A stretch of 64,000 bases of DNA, from assembly GCA_026315105.1 (NCBI GenBank), contig CM048750.1, positions 167,428,549 through 167,492,548 of the forward strand, given 5' to 3'. The position numbers and the translations under genes are program-made. This document shows positions 10,735 through 21,688 of the stretch, in pieces (within the stretch, counting starts at the first letter, position 1; each line of letters begins with the position of its first letter). The notes below the pieces were generated by a model. The model was not told the origin of the DNA, did no database searches, and worked only from the letters and a program-made list of their open reading frames with translations. The stretch is from Locusta migratoria (lineage: Eukaryota; Arthropoda; Insecta; Orthoptera; Acrididae).

Positions 10735-11600
10735 ATCACTGAGCAGGCCCCGTAGTGGAGAGGGGAGGGGTAGGAAAGTGCGGTGGGTAAAAGGGAGGGG
10801 AGGGGGCGGAGTGGGGATGGGATGGGATGAGATGGGATGAAGGACTCCAAGGAAGTGAGGGGGGATCCAAGCGGAGGAAGGGAAAAGGATGGGTGGAGGG
10901 AGACGTGGCACTAATATAAGAGGAAGGCTAAGGTTGATAGGAGGGGTATATGTCAGGATGGAGGGCGTCATCCGGGAGAGGAAGCTGATGAAAGTTACCC
11001 TCGGATAGGATGTGGAGAGTATGGAGGTAAAGGCGTGGCAGAGGCCCGGGATACAGGATGATAAGATAGGCCAGTGGGCGACGAGATTCTATTTTGCGGG
11101 AGGTGTATAGGATGCGGAAATATATAAGGATTTTTAGAAGGTGGGGGGAAAGGGATAAGATCATATAGGATCCGCGTGGGGGAAGGGAGGCGGATACGGT
11201 AAGCGAGGCGGAGGGCGTGGCATTCTAGGATCTGGAGGGATTTATAGTAAGAGGGCGGGGCGCATATCCAGGCGGGATGAAAGCTACACAAGACGGGGCG
11301 CATTAGGGAACGGTAGGTGTAGAGGATGGTGGAGGGTTCAATCCCCATGTCCGGCCGGAGAGGAGCTTGCGAAGGTTAAGGCGGGAGAGGGCCTTTTGCG
11401 GACAGTTTTAAGGTGACGATTCCAGGAAAGGGAACGATCAAGGGTGAGGCCTAGGTATCTGGTTTGCAGTTGGGGCGGTCATGGAAAGTAAGGTAGAGGT
11501 CGTGGTGGCGGGTGGTACGACCTATAATGATGCCTGGGATTTGGTAGGGTTGACAGTTAGGAGCCAATGGTTACACCAGGAGGTATCGTCGCTATGTAGG
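10735..11600 (-). mobile_element. LINE-C, jockey-like, 5'-truncated RT C-terminus
   Basis: The purine-rich plus strand is the antisense of a jockey-type LINE end. In shifting minus-strand frames it reads LLTVNPTKSQA, YLGLTLDRSLSWNRHLKTVR, then a block containing RSLMRPVLCSF, PAWICAPPSYYKSLQILE and HALRLAYRIRLPSPTRIL, then a proline-rich C-terminus ending LHPDIYPSYQP. These are the thumb and C-terminal signatures of jockey-type RTs. Frame changes near 11350 and 11160 disable it. The catalytic core is missing, so the copy is 5' truncated at about 11600. Confidence 0.75.
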
Positions 11601-11762
11601 GATCTGTACTTAAACGGTAAGAAAAGCAACCGGTGTGGTATCAGTTTCTCAATAAAATCATTTTACTAAGCAAGCTGGCCAATATAAAAATCTGTTGAAA
11701 GAACTGCAGCTATTTGGTTCAAATAAACCTGTATCTGTGTTACATTTGGAAGGTGCAAGATA

Positions 11763-12186
11763 CACTATGTGATCAAAAGTATCCGGACGCCTGGCTGAAA
11801 ATGACTAAAAGTTCGTGGCGCCCTCTAGCGGTAATGTTGGAATTCAGTATGGAGTTGGCCTGTCTTCAACTGTCGGCGGTTCCTGTCAGGCAACAGACGA
11901 GGTCGGCCTGTACGCGTTTATGCTGTACTTGTCCCTTCCCGTTTCCGCTTCACTAGGGATGTTTTGGAGTGTGGAAATCTCGCGAGCAAACTTCTGACAC
12001 AAGTAATACCCAATCACCTTACCACGTTCGAAGTCCTTGAGTTCCACAGAACTCCCTACCCTGTTCTCTCACGATGTCTAACGACTACTGAGGTCGCTGA
12101 TATGGAATACGTGGCAAGACAATGCACGTAATACGTAAAAAAAAGTATGTTGTTGGGGGAGTCCTGATACTTTTTATGACATAGTG
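11763..12186. mobile_element. Tc1/mariner-type MITE
   Basis: A 424-bp element flanked by TA (11761-11762, 12187-12188). Its ends start CACTATGTGATCAAAAGTAT on the left and read CACTATGTCATAAAAAGTAT on the complement at the right, about 25-bp TIRs with few mismatches. No transposase frame survives. Confidence 0.85.
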
Positions 12187-12214
12187 TAACTACTAATTAG
12201 ACTGCCTACACTAC

Positions 12215-12925
12215 GCTGGCCCGTCTCTTTTAGAGTACTACTGCGCAGTGTGGAATCCTTATAAGGTAGGGCTGACGTAGGACATGGGATGAGTACAAAG
12301 AAAGGCAGCTCGTTTTGTACTATACCAATGGATGGGAGAGAGTCACGTAAATAACACTAGATTTGGAATAGGAATCATCACAAATGCGGGATTTTTCATT
12401 ACTTATCAATGTGAATAAAACCGTCTAAATCGCTAAAAAGTAATTATACCGTCATATCGGCATCTTCCGTCATCAGATTTATCACTGACACTGGACTCTG
12501 CTTCACAAGTTCAGAGGTTTTTAGATCTGATGAAGACAGATGCCGAAATGTCGTTATAAATAAAGACAATTTTAGCTATCTAGAAGGTTTTATTCATATA
12601 GACAAAAAATGAAGATCGAAAAGCTTCCAGGGAATTCATTTCCTTTATTAAAAAAAGTTTGTAATTGCGGCAAGGTCTATTTCCGAAATTTCGAACGCCG
12701 ACTTCATCCCCTGAATCCGAAAACATATTGTTGATAAAAAATTAAAAAATAATTAATACAAACAAACAAACGAGAGACTGGAGTTAGAACGGAGATATTT
12801 AAGTAGTGTTTCTTCCCTTGCGCTATTCGAGAATGGAATGGTAGATAAATGGTATGGAGGGGATGGCAAGAAAGCTACACACACACACACACACACACTG
12901 CAGATGTAGATACAGATACTAGCCA
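12215..12925 (+). mobile_element. LINE-D fragment, split by a foldback element
   Basis: 12215-12360 corresponds to the LINE-D segment EYCSPVWDPYQVG...QRRAARFVL seen intact at 56010-56750. 12790-12925 corresponds to its C-terminus (CGCTATTCGAGAATGGAATG) and 3' end with a CA microsatellite at 12879-12898 and a GTAGATA-type tail. The foldback element at 12405-12602 lies between. Heavily decayed. Confidence 0.6.
12405..12602. repeat. Short foldback element with about 80-bp inverted arms
   Basis: 12405-12485 and the reverse complement of 12520-12602 align over about 80 bp: both start GAATAAAACC, pass ATAGCTAAAA-like sequence and the CGGCATC motif, and end ATCAGAT. The core CTGATGA ... GCCGAAA (12526-12549 plus strand) recurs in the other arm. 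No coding capacity. Confidence 0.7.
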
Positions 12926-13108
12926 AGTAAATTCAATAATACCTTGTATTCGTAGCGGTCACTGTCATAAACGTCAGAAAATACTGAATATTAAGGTTGA
13001 AAGCCAGCTATCGGTTCTTTAGTGTAATGTAAAACTAACAGCGCCATCTATTACTTTCTTGGTGCACCACGCCGTGATCACTGTCTCACTAATAACGGGA
13101 ACGCTAAC

Positions 13109-13990
13109 AAGGGAACCTCCCCATCGCAACCCACTCAGATTTAGTTGCAAGTTGGCGCAGTGGTTAGGCCTTGAAAAACTGAACACAGATCAAACGAGAA
13201 AGCAGGAAGAAGTTGTGCGAAACTATGAAAACAAATAAATAAATAAAACAATCAAAATATAAAAACACAGCAGCCCCTGGGAAAGATAAGCAACGTCGAG
13301 CACATTATGAACATAGGAAAGCCGTGGTCCTGTGGCTAGCGTAAGCCGCTGTGGAACGAGAGGTTTTGGGTTCGAGCATTCCTACAGGCGAAAATTTTAA
13401 TTTTTTCATTTCCAGAAAATTATTATCTGTCCGTCCGATGTGAGATAACTGCGCCGTAGTATGGGGACGCTACGCCTAAATAAACATCTAAATACACGAC
13501 GTCAGTGAACTGTGGACTGTTGCATTCATTTGTTGCAGTTTATGTGACAAACTCTTAATGTTTTCGAGCCTTTTTGGGAGCGATTATCTCATCCACAATA
13601 AAACCTAAATCATGAAAGGTAGAACCTCTTTACCCATTCACCAAGTGAACAAGTTAGGTGGGTCGACAAGACAGTCCTGTCATATGACGCACATACCATC
13701 ACCAGTGTCGTATAGAGTACATCAGAGGTGTTTTCCTGTGGTGGAATCGGTTGATCTGTCACCTTGCGGTCAAATGCTTGAGGTTCCCATTGGAGAGCCA
13801 CTTCCTTTCGTCTGCTAATCGCAGGGTTTAGCGGTGCGGTCCCAAAACACAGATACTAAACTGTTACAGCGAACCGATACGTCAATGAACGGACGGACAG
13901 ATCATTATTATGCGAAAATAAAAAATTAAAATTTTCGTTGGAGGGAAGGCTAACCAATGACCTCTAGTTCTGCAGCTCCTCACGTTAGCC
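13109..13990. repeat. Inverted-repeat element with tRNA-like segments in the arms
   Basis: Starts AAGGGAACCTCCCCATCGCA. 13335-13438 aligns with the reverse complement of 13885-13990: both contain a GTGGCTAGCGT-type box A, an AACGAGAGGT centre, a GGTTCGAG-like box B and an AAAATTTTAATTTTTT run leading to TCTGTCCGTCC. The arms therefore look tRNA-derived and face inward from both sides. The middle (13440-13880) has no supported gene. The right terminus is missing: sequence switches to LINE-E at about 13991. Confidence 0.65.
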
Positions 13991-13993
13991 AAA

Positions 13994-14225
13994 GTACCAT
14001 CTACATCTACATCCATACTACGCAAGCCACCCGACGGTGTGTGGCGGAGGGTACCTTGAGCACCACTATCGGTTCTCCCTCCTATTCCAGTCACGTATTG
14101 TTCGCGGAAAGAAAGATTGTCGGTATGCCTCTGTGTGGGCTCTAATCCCTCTGAGTTTATCTTAATGATCTCTTCGCGAGATATACGTAGGAGGGAGCAA
14201 TATACCACGGCGCTCCTATGCTCAG
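13994..14225 (-). mobile_element. LINE-E 3'-end fragment
   Basis: Antisense 3' untranslated end of a non-LTR element with a CTACATCTACATC tail at 13996-14012. The GGTACCCTCCGCCACACACC-type sequence matches the 3' end at 36510-36575. The coding part is absent. Confidence 0.65.
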
Positions 14226-14247
14226 AATTTGAACCTCAACAACTTTA

Positions 14248-14357
14248 TACTAAAGACGGCACAAACATCCATGCCCGAGGGGGGATTCGAATCCCCGACA
14301 GCAGCAGCCGTGTAGACCAGGACTGGCACGCCGCAGACCGCTCGACCACTGCGGCCG
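14248..14357 (-). mobile_element. SINE-1 partial copy (head only)
   Basis: tRNA-like head with box B and the start of the tail. The rest of the tail is missing at 14247. The internal sequence between the boxes (CAGCAGCAGCC) diverges from the family. Confidence 0.8.
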
Positions 14358-15018
14358 GTCGTCCCAGAAATTACTACTCGTGTGGAACGAGCAGAATATG
14401 CTAACTAACATGCCCTCTGAATAATAACTTCCTATGTCTAGTCTTTCAAGGTCGTGTTTTTTTTTCTGAAAATGAGTGTCATTTACAGAAATTTCACATG
14501 TAAGAATGCTTTAACATTGTTATAAGAAGTACGGAAAAACCAAATGAATATTTCGAAATTTCTGTACTTTCAAAGTCTTCAAAAAAACACGCTACAGCTG
14601 ACTCTAATTTCCAGGACTGGACAGTAACTGTTTTATTTGTTTCACATTTACAAGTTTGTTTACGTATGTCTGCCAATAATCCGACTTGTGCCGGCATGGG
14701 GATGACAGTGTTATGCGCGACGTTTTGTGAACAGTATATCGACGTGCTAAAATTTCACTTCTGTACAAATAGACGGTCTGTGTTGACGTAACTGCGAAAG
14801 ACGCCGGCATCCACGTCCGTATTCAGTCATTATAATGCTTTTCCAGGTGTAAAGTGGTAACGTATTTTCTTATATAACGCCTTTTTAAAGTTGTCGAATC
14901 GATTATGCAACATTTGAACATTTTGTTATTTTCACATACTTTTTCTTTTGGAACAAGCGTTTATAAATAAAAAGAAACCGGAAGGTGACATTGAAATGTC
15001 GTCTGTAGGGAAAAAAAA
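14358..15018. other. Unassigned
   Basis: AT-rich, short overlapping frames of 67-68 codons on the minus strand without recognisable motifs. No window-shared repeat seen. Confidence 0.4.
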
Positions 15019-15020
15019 AG

Positions 15021-15190
15021 TGGCTGAGCGTTGTAAGTCGCACGGTTGCTAGCCATCGCAGGTTCTAATCCTCCCTCGGGCATTGGTGTTTGTGTTGTCC
15101 TTAGCGGAAGTTTATTTAAGTTAGTCTAAGTAGTTTATAAGCCTAGGGTTTGATGACCAACGTAGTTAAGCCCCTTAGATTTACAGACAT
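15021..15190 (+). mobile_element. SINE-2 copy, old
   Basis: Box A (GTGGCTGAGCG) and a damaged box B (GGTTCTAATCC), then CTCGGGCATTGGTGTTTGTG and the SINE-2 tail. Divergent, no TSD. Confidence 0.75.
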
Positions 15191-15304
15191 TTGTCTATTT
15201 TTGGAAAACTTGACAAATTGTGGTCGATTCGTGATTAATATTTCAATAAGCAAAATAAAAAAAAAAGTTAAATGGCATTTTTCGCCACTAGAGAGCGATC
15301 AACA

Positions 15305-16627
15305 GTTTATATAAAACACTTCCTTCAGCCAAGATCGCTAAAAAATTATTTTCGTCCCTTAACCGGTTTCGATGGGCTCAGTCACCATCTTCAGAAAATC
15401 CAGTACAATCACTGCAAAACGTTATACAATGTCTACAAACTGCAAAGTTATTGTGGTATACAAATAAAATGACAGTTAACAAAACATGTCCATTACCTCA
15501 CCGTCATATGTAAAAATAGAAACATAACCTTCTAACACACGTAAACATCTTGTTAAAGTTTTTCATCACAGGGTGGATCATTATAATGAATAAAATGCGG
15601 TCTTGGCCCAAGAACAAGAGACTGAAGGAAAACATTGCACAACAGAGCTGCTACAGGTTGCCACTAGGTGGCAGTGGTGTCAAAACAAAACAATATGGAT
15701 GCAAATTCAACTTCAAAGAAACATAGTACTGTGAAGTACTGAAGAGATAAAGATTCTCATATTATGAGAAGACAGCTAAGTCACTGTGCAAGTAGCCTAA
15801 TGTCTACATAGAGTAGAAATACAGAACTATAAATATAGATAAAGTAATATGTACACAGTTCCCAATACAGAAAAGCGTCCTACAGTGGAGTTGTGAAATA
15901 ACTTTTTATACATATATAATATGCAATATATAAAAGCTAAGATAATAATTCTCATATTATGAGAAAAGAAGTCAGTCGTTGCATAAATAGCTTAATGTCT
16001 ACATAGAGCAGAAGGACAAAAGTTATATCTACAAGTTAAAAACCAAGATCATTAATAATAAAAATGACATACAACTGCAGTTGAAGTTAAGTATAGGGTT
16101 CTATATCCCAAGTCATTTGAAGATTTTAAAACTTTTCCCTTCAGTTAAATAAGTGACACAATGTCTACATTAACAGTAAAGGGTGAACCATATACAGATT
16201 ATATATTCCTGTGAAGAGTAAAAATATTTGTATGAAACAAATGAGTAGAAACCTTAACATAGACGATAACAATATATAAAATAAGAGAGTAAAAACTTTA
16301 ACATTGATGACTACAGCATGACATTAGGACTATGAGGTTTGAAGTGTAAAGTACCACTTATGTTACATGTAAAAGAAGCAATAATGATTTTTCAGCAGGG
16401 TAGCAAAATGTAAATAATGAATGAAAAATGGGGTGGATTACATGTTTTGTTAACTGTCATTTTATTTGTATACCACAATAACTTTTCAGTTTGTAGATAT
16501 TGTATAACTTTTTGCAGTGATTGTACTGGACTTTCTGAAGTTGGTGACTGGGCTCACCGAAACCGGTTAAGGGACGAAAATAAATTTTTAGCGATCTTGG
16601 CTGAATGAAGTGTTTTATATATGTATA
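15305..16627. repeat. Large foldback element, about 185-bp inverted arms
   Basis: 15312-15490 and the reverse complement of 16440-16627 match nearly throughout (shared CGATCTTGGCT, TTCGTCCCTTAACCGG, AAATAAAATGACAGTTAAC). Each arm carries AACCGGTTTCG with a nearby complementary pair (GGTGA/TCACC or GATGG/CCATC). The 950-bp AT-rich core has two diverged direct repeats (about 15750-15820 and 15945-16015), each with the palindrome TTCTCATATTATGAGAA. No credible protein, so non-autonomous. Superfamily unknown; no convincing TSD read. Confidence 0.7.
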
Positions 16628-16639
16628 TAAAAAAATCAT

Positions 16640-17187
16640 GGTGCCGAATATCGCCGTACATACTATGGGGTTAGGTTCTCATAATTTTCTTCCTTTTCTT
16701 TAGGTTTAATGCAATATATATGCTCCTATATTAGAGATTAACGAAAAGCTTTCTTCTGACCAGGGTACACAACTAACTAAACTCGCACTTATACCCAAGT
16801 TACTAGCTGAACTTTTCCTTGTTTTTATCTAGCAGACGTAGGGTGAAATCTTTAGTCAACCAACAGACGAGTGTTGTGACGATACTGCTGACCCTCTCAT
16901 CTCAATGTTATCGTACGATACCGTCTGCGTCGGACCCGGAATCGTGTAGTTCAATAGTGATACATGTTGCGTGTGAAGTTAGTTAAAAAACAAAATAGCC
17001 AGCCTAGGAATCAGTGTAGGACAGTGTCTCGATGATACTGTGATTAAAAGAGATTTGTATTAGACGTTTCCAGACAGTTCCATAAACAATACTTTTGTCA
17101 TTGTACATTCTTTCAATAAATAGACAGAGGAAGGGTAGAAAACTTTTGTAAAACATAAAGAAATGAAAATAAATAGCATTGTATATA
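16640..17187. other. Unassigned AT-rich stretch
   Basis: No gene or repeat recognised. It abuts the LTR element, whose left boundary is uncertain, so part of this may belong to the LTR. Confidence 0.35.
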
Positions 17188-17933
17188 TGTCAGGCTCATA
17201 GACAAGTTGTGTTGATCAGCTGATTGTGTTAATTAATGTAATAGTCGAAATTTCAATGTTGTGATCCTTTGTATATATTGACTGACGTGAGATTTTGAAC
17301 CTATTTGGAGAATGGCCGATATATTTCATAGTTCAATATATGTTAGGAAGATGTATGATGTACTCGTTAACTAATTAATTGACATTTAACATTTTGGTTT
17401 GTTGTCGAACAAAAAGTAGCGTGATTAAAACTTAAAAAGATATGTGGCATGTAAAATTATTGTATGTATAGTTTTCATTTTATATTGTGATTATTTTTGT
17501 GTACATGTTTTCTTCGTATGTCTGTTAATTGTAAATTAGTATATTCAATTGTTATGAACAATGCATAATGTAAGGTCATTATTGCCTATGTTATATATTT
17601 GCCTCATCGCCTTGCGTGGGGGAGTTCGAGTTTTAGTCGTTTGTCAAGTGCTCTGGAAGCTATGTCAGTCTGTTGTTTTGAAAGGGAAGTACTACCAGCT
17701 AAGTTCTGTTCCATTGTATACGTTTTGAAATTGTAATGTTTTGGTGGAGAAACAGTTTGATTTCAAATTAAAGAAGTAAAAAATTGTACCTACGAGTATT
17801 TATTTCTACCACGACGCCCCAGGTGAATAATGTTGCAGCGAGCAGAACCCCCATACATCGTAATGTTGAAAAGCTAAGTATCTTGTTTGGAACTGGTAGA
17901 ATGAACAGTAATTACTTAAATAGCATATAAACA
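17188..17933 (+). repeat. 5' LTR (left end uncertain)
   Basis: The right part (17672-17933) is proven by its match to the 3' LTR. It ends AAACA just before TTATAATTGGTGGAGC, where a primer-binding site is expected, though I cannot name the tRNA. The start at TGTCAGGCTC is chosen only as a TG start. Small differences from the 3' copy suggest moderate age. Confidence 0.55.
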
Positions 17934-18209
17934 TTATAATTGGTGGAGCAGAGCTGGGATTGCGTCATATGTAGTGTCTACAGAGTGTTTGTGTTGCAGG
18001 AGCAGCATGTTTGGATGTATGTAATCGATGTTGGTGAAACCAAGGAGGACGTGAATCTGAAATTACACGGCCAAGAAAAACGGAGCACTTAACCTGGAAA
18101 TTGGATGTTTGGGCCCGGATCGTCGCATCGCTGGACACTGAATAACAATCTAAGTACAGCAGCACTTATTCTTTTGTATTTGTAGTCTGGGTTGGCACTG
18201 TAAAAGACG

Positions 18210-19501
18210 ATGTCAACTGAGAATAGGGAATCTAGTGTAGACATGTCAGATCAGAATGTGATTGCTAGTACACCTCGTAGCAATGTATCAAATAGTGAAG
18301 AAATAATTATTGCATCACCAGGTCTTATAGAGTTGTTAAATCGATTAATAGAGCAATTAACTGAACGTATTGACAAGGGAAATCATGAAATTAAAAAGGA
18401 AGTGACGGCAGTTAAGGACGATCTGAGCAGAAAGATAGATGACGGATTAGCAGATTTAAAGTCTCAGTTGAGCGAAACAAACAGGGCAGTTGACGAAGTC
18501 AGGAAACAAACATATGATCTTGAAAGAACAATGAAGTTCTGACATGAACAGCTGGACACTCGTGTGACTGTAGTAGAGAGTAAAATCAGTAATGTTGAGT
18601 CTGACCTCGAAAACAAAATCAGTACTGTAGAAAAGTATTTTGATCAGGAAAATAAAATTAGAAAAATAGAAATTCAGGATGTTAAAGTGTCATTAGAAAA
18701 TAAAATTAGTGAAAGTGTGACAAATTCTGAAGGTGTTATTAAGAAGGATGTGTATAACCTCAGTCAAATGGTCAGTTCATTGCAAGAAAGTGTAGTAAAT
18801 AGCAAAATGTCGATCTGTGGTGGCTTTAATTGGGCAACTGTAGTAATTAAGACATACCCTGGGGAAGGGAAAATCCATCCTAAAGACTTTTTACATCATT
18901 GCTCTGACAACTTCACTGTAGAAATGACTGATGCTATGAAAATTAAATTTGGAAAGAGATTGTTGGACAATTAAGCTTATATTTGGGTCACTTAGATACA
19001 GAGGACATGTCATATAGTGAGATTGAGAGGTGCTTTTTGAATAAATTCTGGTCCAAAATCAAGCAGGCTAGAGTAAGAAGTGATTTCTTCCATGGGGGAA
19101 AGTACAGGGAAAGTTATGGCAATATGAGGGACTTTTGTGAGGTTGAAATCAGAAAATTAGTGCATCTTGACTCACCTTTAGATAAAATCACATTGGTGGT
19201 CACCCTACGTAGAAGATTACCAGGTAGAATACAGCAAGCGTTAGATTGTGGACCTGACAATTCAGTTGAGGACTTTTTAAGATTTGTTAGAAGATTAGAC
19301 AGAAGTTATGAGAGAGAAAGCGAGAGAAACCGCTACCAAGAAGACCATCGTGGAAGAGTCAGAAGAGATAATCACCAAGAAGATAGTCGTGAGAACCGAA
19401 GTAGGCAGCAAGGTGGGAGTACGGATTATAGGAACAGACAAGGAAGAAACGATAGGAACCAAGGTTACTTTAAGTATAATGGAAACGGGCAGGAAAACTA
19501 A
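18210..19501 (+). pseudogene. Retrotransposon gag, broken
   Basis: Gag forms the particle that packages element RNA. The N-terminal part (18210-18540) is acidic and predicted coiled coil (LLNRLIEQLTERID...). An in-frame TGA at 18540-18542 interrupts it, and the same frame resumes at once and runs to 18974. A frameshift there leads to 18983-19501, with the capsid-like block CFLNKFWSKIKQARVRSDFF and a basic, Arg/Gln/Asn-rich C-terminus (RNRQGRNDRNQGYF). No CCHC knuckle is seen. A further short frame at 19727-19870 continues element sequence and reads into the LTR. Two lesions make it non-functional. Confidence 0.7.
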
Positions 19502-19870
19502 ATGTCGCCCCTATGGAAGCCTGTCAGGTTGGGTGAGAAATAGGACAAGAAATCAGGCTACCACAAATAGGAACAGATTTGGACACAAATGAGAAAATGA
19601 GCAATATAGACAGGGACAGAAGGTAACACACAGGGTAAATCGGCTCAAGTTTAACCAAGAACTGCGGGAAGTCATTAAGAACAGGCTTGGAAAGAAGAGG
19701 ACAAGTGTATAGAACCAGAAGAGGTTGTGCTAGATGATGACACTGTAGCCAATATGTATAATGCAAGTGAAGATATGACTGTAGAAGAACCAAAAATAAG
19801 TGAAGAACATGATGTGTTTGGACTGTGTAAATTGCTAAGTGATAAAGTTGAAGATGCTGAAGATAGCATT

Positions 19871-19993
19871 GTTGTTTTGAAAGGGAAGTACTACCAGCTA
19901 AGTTCTGTTGCATTGTACACGTTTTGAATTTGTAATGTTTTGGTGGAGAAGCAGTTTGATTTCAAATTACAGAAAAAGTGAAAAATTGTACCT
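19871..19993 (+). repeat. 3' LTR, left portion
   Basis: Matches 17672-17795 with a few substitutions (GTTGTTTTGAAAGGGAAGTA onward). Cut at 19993 by the LINE-A insertion; the last 11 bp AAATTGTACCT are duplicated on the other side. Confidence 0.85.
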
Positions 19994-20243
19994 GTTGTTG
20001 TTGTGTCCTTCAGTCCGGAGACTGGTTTGATGCAGCTCTCCACAATACCCTATCCTGAGCAAGCCTCTTCATCTCCACATAAGAACGGCAACCTACATCT
20101 GTCTGAATCTGCTTACTGTATCCATCTCTTGGTCTTCCTCTGCGATTTTTACACCACACACTCCCCTCTAATGCTAAATTCACAATTCCTAGTTGTCTAA
20201 GAATATGTCCTACCAATCTATCCCTTCTTTTATTCAAGGTATG

Positions 20244-21395
20244 CTAGAAATTTCTTTTCTCCCCAATTCTGTTCAGTACATCATCATTAGTTATGCGATC
20301 CACCCACCTAATCTTAGGCATTTTTCTGTAGCACCATATTTCAAAAGCCTCTATCCACTTCCTGTCCGCACTGTTTATCGTCAATGTCTCACTCCTATAC
20401 AAGGCAACACTCCATACAAATGCGTTCAGAAAGGACTTCCTTAGGCTTAAATCAATATTCGATGTTAACAAATTTCTCTTTTTCATAAACACTTTTCTAC
20501 CCATTGCCATTCTACATTTTATATCCTCTGTACTGCGACCATCATTTGTTATTTTACTGGCCAAGTAACAAAACTCATCTACCTCCTTTATTGCTTCCTT
20601 TCCCAATCTAATTCCTTCAGCATCACCTGATTTTCTTACACTGCACTCCATTACCGTAGTTTTGCTCTTGTTAATTTTCATCTTATATGCACCTTTCAGC
20701 ACACTGTCCATTCCGTTCAATTGCTCTTCCAGATCCTTTGCTGTATCTGACATAATTACTATGTCGTCGGCAAAACGCAAAGTTTTTAATTCTTCACCCT
20801 GAACTTTAATTCCTTCTCCAAATTTCTCCTTGCTTTCCTTTATAGCTTGCTCAATGTACAAATTGAATAACAATGGAGAAAGACTACAACCCTGTCTCAC
20901 TCCCTTCCCAACCACTGCATCCCTTTCACGCCCTTCAACTCTGACAACCGCTGTCTGGTTTTTGTACAAGTTGTAAATAACCTTACGCTCCCTATATTTT
21001 ACTCCTCCTTGCTTCTGAACTTGAAAGAGTTTATTCCAATCAACATTGTCAAAAGCCTTCTCCAAATCTACAAAAGCTAGAAATGTAGGTTTGCCTTTTC
21101 TTAATCTATCTTCTAGGATAAGCCGTAAAGTGAGTATTACCTCCCGTGTTCCTACATTTCTCCTGAACCCAAACTGATCTTCCCCGAGGTCGGCTTCTAC
21201 CAGCTTTTCCATCCTTCTGTATATAATTCGCATTAATATTTTGCAACCATGACTTATTAAACTGATGGTTCTGTAGTTTTCACACCTGTCTGCACCTGCT
21301 TTCTTTGGAATTGGGATTATAACATTTTTCTTAAAGTCTGAGGGTACTTCGCCTGTCTCATACATCTTACACACCAGGTAAAACGGGTTTGTCAT
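20244..21395 (-). pseudogene. LINE-A reverse transcriptase, 383-codon open stretch
   Basis: Reverse transcriptase that copies element RNA at the nicked target. From the N-side: PIPKKAGADRCENYRTISLI (finger), DQFGFRRNVGTREVI, FVDLEKAFDNVDW (motif A Asp), GVRQGCSLSPLLFNLYIEQA (motif B), LRFADDIVIMSD (catalytic FADD), INKSKTTVMEC, LYRSETLTINSADRK, RWVDRITNDDVLNRIGE. All catalytic aspartates remain. The frame ends at NF and continues in another frame at 20237-20010 (RRDRLVGHILRQLGIVNL), so a frameshift near 20240 splits the C-terminus. Upstream frames carry the linker and endonuclease. Confidence 0.88.
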
Positions 21396-21688
21396 GGCTG
21401 GTTCTGCCAGAAACTTCAGTAGCTCTGATGGAATATCATCTACTCCAGAGGCCTTGTTTCGACTTAGGTCTTTCAGGGCTCTGTCAAATTCTTCTCTCAG
21501 TACAGTATCTCCTATTTCATATTCATCTACATCCTCTTCCCTTCCTACAATATTGTCTCGAAGTTCATTTCCTTTGTAGAGCCCCTCAATATACTTTTTC
21601 CACCTTTCAGCTTTCCCTTCTTTGCTGAGAACTGGTTTCCATCAGTGTCCTTGATATTCATAGAGCTGTTTTTCTTATCTCCAAATGT

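Noticed and set aside
10711..11164. Proline-rich gene on the minus strand
   Set aside because: Matches jockey-type RT C-terminus and 3' region in shifting frames; not a separate gene.
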